The position numbers were made by a program, and so were the translations under genes. A stretch of 64,000 nucleotides of DNA from an uncultured Clostridia bacterium (GTDB taxonomy: Bacteria > Bacillota > Clostridia > Christensenellales > Borkfalkiaceae): NCBI GenBank assembly GCA_949286835.1, contig CASEDP010000002.1:1-64000 (forward strand), in the 5' to 3' direction. The notes under the pieces are model-generated. The model ran no database searches and had not been told where the DNA came from. It saw only the letters and a list, made by a program, of their open reading frames with translations. Shown piece after piece: positions 58,700-64,000 of the stretch; position 1 is the stretch's first letter; every line of letters begins with the position of its first letter.

Positions 58700-60430
58700 A
58701 TGGACTATAAAAAGGCTTATGAAAGCTGGCTTGCCGATGCGAGGCTTAATGCCGAGGCAAAACAGGAACTCAGCGCTATTGCCACTGACGAAAAGGAAAT
58801 AGAGTACAGCTTCGGCGCCGAACTCGAGTTCGGCACTGCGGGAATGAGAGGAATTATAGGATACGGCACCAACAAGATGAACGTATATACCGTGTCCCGC
58901 GCGACGATGGGTCTGAGCGAGTTTATAAAGGGTCTCGGACAGGAGGCTATGGACAGGGGCGTAGCGATTTCCTACGATACCCGTCTGAAGAGCGACGTGT
59001 TCGCGCGCGCGGCGGCCGACGTGCTTGCAGCAAACGGCATCAGGGCATACGTATTCTCCGACGTGCACCCCGTACCTATGCTGTCCTTCGCGGTCAGGGA
59101 TTTAGGTACGATTGCGGGCATTATGATTACCGCATCGCACAACCCCAAGCAGTACAACGGATATAAGGTCTATGGCGCGGACGGCGCACAGATGAGCCCC
59201 GAGGACACCAAGGTGGTGGTAAACAGCATACAGAAGATTACCGACTACCTCTCCGCCCCCGTTCCCACGGCAGAACAGCGCAAAAAGTACATCAGCGAAG
59301 TTCCCGCCAAAGTGGACAAGAACTATTATAAAGAGCTGACGAAGCTGACGCTCTCCAAGAAAGCCGTAAAAGCCTGCGGCAAGGACCTCAAGCTCGTCTA
59401 TACCCCCGTACACGGCTCCGGCTATGTACCCGTTACCACCATATTGAAGAAGATAGGCATCAACGCCACCGTAGTTCAGGAACAGGTCGCAAAGGACCCC
59501 GAGTTCAGCACGGTAAAGGTTCCCAACCCCGAATATAAGGAGACGCTGACGATGGGCATCAAGCTCGCCGAAAAGATCGGCGCGACCGTCGTATTCGGCA
59601 CCGACCCAGACAGCGACCGCCTCGGCGTTGCGGTAAAGAACGACAAGGGCGAATTTGAAGCTCTTTCCGGCAACCAGGTGGGCATACTCCTCCTCGACTA
59701 CATACTCACCCGCCTCGAAGAGGACGGCGACCTGCCCAAAAATGCGGCGGTAGTCAAGTCATTCGTTACGACGGGTATGGCAAAGCCCATCTGCCAGAAG
59801 TTCGGCGTAACGCTGTTTGAAGTGCCCGTCGGCTTCAAGTTCATCGGCGAAAAGATAAAGCTCTGGGAGAGGGACCACTCCCACACCTTTGTGTTCGGCT
59901 TCGAGGAGAGCTGCGGCTACCTCCGCGGCACGCACGCAAGGGACAAGGACGCCGTGGTTGCCTCTATGCTCTGCGCGGAGATGGTATGCTATTACACCTA
60001 TAAGGGCAAGACGGTCTTCGACAGGCTCAACGAGATATATAAGACATACGGCTATGTGCTCGACTGCAACGTATCGATACAGTATCAGGGTCTGAACGCG
60101 ATGAAGGAGATGAACGCCGTCGTAGACGCCCTCAAGGTTGCACCCGTAAAGCACTTTGACATCTACGAGGTATCTTCATTCAGAGACTATTCCAGGGACG
60201 AAAAGACCGACCTCGTGACGGGCGAAAAGTCGCCTATCGGCTCGCCCAAGACCAACTGCGTATACTATGAACTAAAGAACGGCAGCTTTGTCTGCGTGCG
60301 TCCTTCGGGAACCGAGCCCAAGCTCAAGATTTACTACTCCGTAAAGGCAAACAACAAGGCAGATGCCGAGGTTACGCTCGGCAAGCTCCAGACCGCCGTC
60401 GAGGAGATGCTTGCAAAGGCAAAGAAGTAA
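58700..60430 (+). CDS. pgcA: Phosphoglucomutase (PgcA type)
   Basis: The protein has 576 residues. The phosphoserine loop MITASHNPKQYNGYK is near 145, the metal loop DPDSDRLG near 300, the sugar loop GFEESCGYL near 405, and the phosphate loop RPSGTEPKLKIY near 540. It links glucose 6-phosphate and glucose 1-phosphate for wall polymers and glycogen. The ATG at 58700 has AAGGAGG upstream; the in-frame ATG at 58658 does not. Confidence 0.95.
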   Translation: MDYKKAYESWLADARLNAEAKQELSAIATDEKEIEYSFGAELEFGTAGMRGIIGYGTNKMNVYTVSRATMGLSEFIKGLGQEAMDRGVAISYDTRLKSDVFARAAADVLAANGIRAYVFSDVHPVPMLSFAVRDLGTIAGIMITASHNPKQYNGYKVYGADGAQMSPEDTKVVVNSIQKITDYLSAPVPTAEQRKKYISEVPAKVDKNYYKELTKLTLSKKAVKACGKDLKLVYTPVHGSGYVPVTTILKKIGINATVVQEQVAKDPEFSTVKVPNPEYKETLTMGIKLAEKIGATVVFGTDPDSDRLGVAVKNDKGEFEALSGNQVGILLLDYILTRLEEDGDLPKNAAVVKSFVTTGMAKPICQKFGVTLFEVPVGFKFIGEKIKLWERDHSHTFVFGFEESCGYLRGTHARDKDAVVASMLCAEMVCYYTYKGKTVFDRLNEIYKTYGYVLDCNVSIQYQGLNAMKEMNAVVDALKVAPVKHFDIYEVSSFRDYSRDEKTDLVTGEKSPIGSPKTNCVYYELKNGSFVCVRPSGTEPKLKIYYSVKANNKADAEVTLGKLQTAVEEMLAKAKK

Positions 60431-60449
60431 TTATTTTATAGAATAGTGC

Positions 60450-60489
60450 GCCGCCCCGCGCGATAGACTATCGCGCGGGGCGGCTTTTT
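60450..60489 (+). terminator. Terminator of pgcA
   Basis: A perfect 15-bp GC-rich stem (60450-60464 with 60470-60484) is followed by five T's. Confidence 0.9.
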
Positions 60490-60586
60490 CTGTGTACTGA
60501 AATTTTGCGCTGTATATGGCAGGGCGGGCGCCGTAATGCGGCGCAGGGCGGTTTTGTCGCCCCGACATTGCCCCTCAATATGGCAG

Positions 60587-60622
60587 GGGCGTGCGCCGTT
60601 CTTCGGCGCACGCCCAATATTT
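60587..60622. terminator. Hairpin before the convergent MBL-fold gene
   Basis: GGGCGTGCGCCG (60587-60598) pairs with 60604-60615 and AATATTTTTATT follows on the plus strand. A degenerate, partial copy of the dispersed repeat (ATTGCCCC, then CAATATGGCAGGGG) overlaps its left side at 60567-60590. Confidence 0.55.
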
Positions 60623-60654
60623 TTATTGTCGTTTAAGCAAAAGGATAGCCGCCG

Positions 60655-61917
60655 CTAATCCGTCCAGCCCGTACGGTTCGCCTTGAACCATTCGGTATCC
60701 TTTAGCTTTGTGGTATTGTTGCTGCACCAGAGCTTGAGCTGGTTTTCGTCGATATAGAACACTATGTCGCCGTTCATAGGCTCGAACGTGCCCGCGTCGT
60801 AGTCTATGCACATAGTCGTTACGTAGACGTTTTCGGTGTACTTGCTTACCCTGTCAATGAACGCCTGCGTGGGGAAGGTGTTGTCGGGGTTGTCGGTGTA
60901 TTCGGTTGCGCCTGCGCAGCAGCATACGGCTATGTTTTCAGGCTGAATTACCGAAAGCAGCTTATCCGTCGTGGAGGTCTTGCTGCCGTGGTGACCGCCC
61001 TTGAAGAGCTTTACCTTAGGGAGCTGGTTGTCGTCTACGAGGTGGCTCTCGCCGTCGCCCTCGAGGTCGCCCGTGAAGAGATAGTGGCTCGCCTCGCCCT
61101 CAGCGGGAGTATAGCTGAGGAGAACGCATACGGAATAGTCGTTTTCGTCCGCCGTCTCGTTTTCGTAATAGTAGTTATACAGCACGTTGAGAGTAAGCGT
61201 TCCGTCGTCGTTGAGGGCATAGCTTTTGGACGCGCCGTCCCTTTCATACCAGCACTGGGTCGCAGTATAGACGGTTGCGCCCCTTTCCTCCGCAAATTCG
61301 GTTGCGGCGACATAGTCCTTATAAATCTGGCTGTCGGTGTTGTGACCGGAGAACTCAATTATAGTACCTATGTTATACCTGTAGAGTATGCCCGTCTTTG
61401 TGCCGCCGTCGGAGTTGCCGACAAAGCCTGCTATGTGGTCCTGGTGCGCGTGTGTGGCAATGACGTATTCGAGAGTACCGTCCGTGCAGTACTGGTCTAT
61501 GTATGCGCTTATCGTGCTGGCGCTGCTCTTCCTCGAGCCGGCATCTATAAGTACTTCGGTATCGCCGCACTTTATTAAAGTGCTGTCGCCCGTGTACTTA
61601 TTGCCGAGCTGAAGAAAATGAATGGAGAACTGCGACGTTGCAATGTCCGCGAGCTCGCCTTCGGGTACGGGCTGAGAATTTACCCCCTCCGTGCCCTCAG
61701 GGTCGTCGTCATCGCTGTCGTAATAGAGCGTCTTGGTGTATTCGAGGTATGCCGCCTTAGCCTTGTCGTAGAGCTTGTAGAACGTTTCGGGGAAGAAGAA
61801 ATAGAGCACCAGAGCCGCTATTACAAGCAGCAATATTATGGTGACTATGACCGCCGCAACGCGCGCAATGAACCTCTTTTTCTTTGCAGAAGTTCTGCCT
61901 TTCTTTTTTGTTGCCAT
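60655..61917 (-). CDS. Membrane-anchored metallo-beta-lactamase-fold protein (ComEC-C-like)
   Basis: The protein has 420 residues. A Lys-rich start and one TM helix (about 17-42) are followed by an acidic linker, so the catalytic part is outside. The MBL domain has THAHQDHIAGF near 155 and later YLFTGDLEGDGE and KGGHHGSKTST, close to the ComEC C-terminal nuclease/lactamase domain. It may act on extracellular DNA or nucleotides. The ATG has GAGGAAAA upstream. It follows valS after about 50 bases that include a GC hairpin, and no promoter is seen, so it is probably read from valS. Confidence 0.85.
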   Translation of the reverse strand: MATKKKGRTSAKKKRFIARVAAVIVTIILLLVIAALVLYFFFPETFYKLYDKAKAAYLEYTKTLYYDSDDDDPEGTEGVNSQPVPEGELADIATSQFSIHFLQLGNKYTGDSTLIKCGDTEVLIDAGSRKSSASTISAYIDQYCTDGTLEYVIATHAHQDHIAGFVGNSDGGTKTGILYRYNIGTIIEFSGHNTDSQIYKDYVAATEFAEERGATVYTATQCWYERDGASKSYALNDDGTLTLNVLYNYYYENETADENDYSVCVLLSYTPAEGEASHYLFTGDLEGDGESHLVDDNQLPKVKLFKGGHHGSKTSTTDKLLSVIQPENIAVCCCAGATEYTDNPDNTFPTQAFIDRVSKYTENVYVTTMCIDYDAGTFEPMNGDIVFYIDENQLKLWCSNNTTKLKDTEWFKANRTGWTD

Positions 61918-61970
61918 ATTTTCCTCAATATGCCCGTCGGCGCAACGAATGCGCCGAACGGTAGATTATC

Positions 61971-64000
61971 TTATAGATTTTTGAGCTGATTGAGTATCTT
62001 ATCCCTCATCTCGATGAACTTGTTGAGCTTTTCCCTCTCCGCATCCACCAGCTTTTTGGGCGCCTTGGAGATGAACCCGTGATTGTTGAGCTTGCCGTCG
62101 GCGCGCTTGATTTCGCCCATCACCCTGTCGAGTTCGGCATTGAGCCTCGCCCTCTCCTTTTCGGCGTCGACGAGCTCGCCCATAGGGATATACAGCGTGC
62201 CTATGCCCGTCACCTTGGTTATGAGCTTTTCGCCCGCCTCCTCCTGCGAGGAGATGACCTTTATGCCCTCCGCCCCCGCGAGCTTGCATATGCACTCCGC
62301 ATTGGTCTGAATGAGGCGCTTTGCGTCGGTGACGAGATAGACGTTGACCTTCTTGGAAGGCGCACAGCCCGTCTCTACCTTGACTTCCCTTATCGCCTTG
62401 ATTACGTCCATCACGCCGACGAAGGCAGCAGCCTCCTTCTTATATGCGAGCTTGGAGTTGTATCTGGGGAAGGGCGCGACCATTATGTAGCCCTCCGTCC
62501 CCGGCAAATTCCGATATATCTCCTCCGTGATATAGGGCACGAAGGGGTGAAGCAGCCTGAGCGCGTTGTCGAGCACGAAGTAGAGCACGCTGACCGCGCC
62601 GTCCTTCCTTGCGTCGTCGTCCGACCACAGCGCGGGCTTGGTGAGTTCTATATACCAGTCGCAGAAGTCCGACCACATAAAGTCGTACATTATCTGGCAG
62701 GCAATTCCCAGCTCGAACTTGTTGAGCATAAGCGTCACGTCGCGTATTGCAGACTGCAGACGGGAGATTATCCACTTATCCGCAGGGGTGAGCTTTATCT
62801 CCGTGACGGGCTTGATGTTCCTGCCCTCGCAGTTCATAATGACGTAGCGGCTGGCGTTCCAGACTTTGTTCATAAAGTTGCGGCACGCCTCTGCCTTGCC
62901 GTCAGAGTATCTGGTATCGTTGCCCGGCGCAACGCCCTGCAACAGGGAGAACCTGAGGCTGTCCGCGCCGTATTTGTCGATTACCTCGAGCGGGTCAATG
63001 CCGTTGCCCAGCGACTTGGACATCTTCCTGCCCTGTTCGTCCCTGACCAGCCCGTGAATGAGCACGTCGCGGAAGGGAACTTTGCGCATATGCTCCAGCC
63101 CGGAGAATATCATTCTGGCAACCCAGAAGAAGATTATGTCGTATCCCGTGACCAGAACGTCTGTGGGATAGAAATATTCGAGGTCGGAGGTATCGTCGGG
63201 ATAGCCGAGCGTTGAGAACGGCCACAGCGCCGAGGAGAACCAGGTGTCGAGCACGTCCTCGTCCTGATATATCTTCGTGCTGCCGCAGTCGGGACAACAA
63301 TCGGGGTCGGTCTTGGAGCAGATGACCTTGCCGCAGTCGGGGCAATACCACACGGGTATTCTGTGACCCCACCAGAGCTGACGGGAGATGCACCAGTCCT
63401 TGACGTTTTCCATCCAGTTGTAGTAAATCTTTGCAAACCTTTCGGGCACGAAAGTCGTCTTTTTGTCGGTGACAGCCGCGATTGCGGGCTTTGCGAGCGG
63501 CTCCATCTTTACGAACCACTGCTTTGAGACAATGGGCTCTACCGACGTATGGCAGCGGTAGCAATGCCCTACGTTGTGGCTGTGCGGCTCTATCTTTACG
63601 AGATTGCCGCGCTCCTTAAGCTCCTCTACGACCGCCTTTCTGCACTCGTAGCGGTCCATACCGACATATTTTCCCGCAAGTTCGTTCATAGTGCCGTCGT
63701 CGTTCATCACCTTTACGACGGGCAGGTTGTGCCTTAAGCCGACCTCGAAGTCGTTGGGGTCGTGCGCGGGTGTAATCTTGACGCAGCCCGTGCCGAAGGT
63801 CATATCCGCGTGCTCGTCTGCGACGACGGGAATGGGCTTGTTGATTATGGGCAGAATGACGTTCTTGCCGATGTATGCCTTATACCTCTCGTCGGCGGGG
63901 TTGACGGCGACAGCCGTGTCGCCGAACATAGTCTCGGGGCGGGTGGTGGCAACTACGACGCCCTCCGTATCCGACCCCTCGAGGAAGTACTTGAGGTGCC
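61971..64000 (-). CDS. valS: Valyl-tRNA synthetase (3' part; start beyond the window)
   Basis: The frame is open to the right edge and reads TTRPETMFGDTAVAVNP just upstream of the first internal ATG at 63929, so the gene continues. Seen are the editing-domain end, the CISRQLWWGHRIPVWYC segment, a zinc site (CPDCGKV, then CPDCGSTKIY), KMSKSLGNGIDPLE as the KMSKS loop, the anticodon domain and the C-terminal coiled coil (ELVDAEKERARLNAELDRV) typical of ValRS. Only the N-terminal HIGH region is missing. Confidence 0.97.
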   Translation of the reverse strand, partial: HLKYFLEGSDTEGVVVATTRPETMFGDTAVAVNPADERYKAYIGKNVILPIINKPIPVVADEHADMTFGTGCVKITPAHDPNDFEVGLRHNLPVVKVMNDDGTMNELAGKYVGMDRYECRKAVVEELKERGNLVKIEPHSHNVGHCYRCHTSVEPIVSKQWFVKMEPLAKPAIAAVTDKKTTFVPERFAKIYYNWMENVKDWCISRQLWWGHRIPVWYCPDCGKVICSKTDPDCCPDCGSTKIYQDEDVLDTWFSSALWPFSTLGYPDDTSDLEYFYPTDVLVTGYDIIFFWVARMIFSGLEHMRKVPFRDVLIHGLVRDEQGRKMSKSLGNGIDPLEVIDKYGADSLRFSLLQGVAPGNDTRYSDGKAEACRNFMNKVWNASRYVIMNCEGRNIKPVTEIKLTPADKWIISRLQSAIRDVTLMLNKFELGIACQIMYDFMWSDFCDWYIELTKPALWSDDDARKDGAVSVLYFVLDNALRLLHPFVPYITEEIYRNLPGTEGYIMVAPFPRYNSKLAYKKEAAAFVGVMDVIKAIREVKVETGCAPSKKVNVYLVTDAKRLIQTNAECICKLAGAEGIKVISSQEEAGEKLITKVTGIGTLYIPMGELVDAEKERARLNAELDRVMGEIKRADGKLNNHGFISKAPKKLVDAEREKLNKFIEMRDKILNQLKNL

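Overview
The window reads as chromosomal DNA of an anaerobic, endospore-forming member of the Clostridia with a moderately GC-rich genome. Sporulation is shown by an intact sigK with a pro-sequence and by spoIIID. Anaerobic life is suggested by a reverse-type rubrerythrin and by a 2-hydroxyacyl-CoA dehydratase-like protein with its ASKHA activator. Promoters are mostly clear sigma-A boxes, Shine-Dalgarno (SD) sites are AGGAGG-like, and the FabK, YchF, YlmC and CvpA families also fit. I cannot name the order from sequence alone. No transposase, phage or CRISPR array was seen.

Layout. 1-7 kb: yigZ, tyrS and sigK, then a heterodimeric ABC exporter, then tRNA-Glu. 7-18 kb: a membrane-bound XRE regulator, an HMGL-like aldolase, a MacB/FtsX-type ABC pair, proS, a phosphohexomutase and transketolase. 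18-25 kb: an MreB-like/maf pair, a Ppx/GppA phosphatase, and a folate operon folC-folE-folP-folBK behind a candidate tetrahydrofolate riboswitch. 25-28 kb: a DUF421/DUF4363 pair, YlmC, CvpA and a 46-residue secreted peptide.

28-35 kb holds the most unusual locus. Six same-strand genes run from one strong promoter: two paralogous exported proteins of SipW-substrate type, an ER-type (SipW-like) signal peptidase, a four-TM McrB-like AAA+ NTPase, a zinc-ribbon protein possibly related to McrC/DUF2357, and a lipoprotein with repeats. The gene order suggests an envelope or surface-fibre assembly system using an McrB-type motor.

35-49 kb: rubrerythrin, argS, ychF, the dehydratase/activator pair, spoIIID, an SPFH/ribbon-helix-helix pair, two HAD phosphatases, a lipoprotein, a flavin reductase and an AT-rich orphan gene. 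Beside the orphan is a tRNA-Pro with a nearby 23-bp copy of part of its own body. 49-64 kb: a collagen-like surface protein with its glycosyltransferase, fabK-fabZ, a tRNA cluster (fMet-Met-Glu), a Na/Pi symporter, trmL, rdgB-yfcE, phosphoglucomutase, a metallo-beta-lactamase-fold protein and the 3' part of valS.

Two general features stand out. First, intergenic space is compressed: several hairpins that look like terminators overlap the promoter or ribosome-binding site of the next gene. Second, a dispersed repeat of about 33 bp occurs at least five times, mostly at gene 3' ends. All calls come from reading the sequence; no database search was possible.
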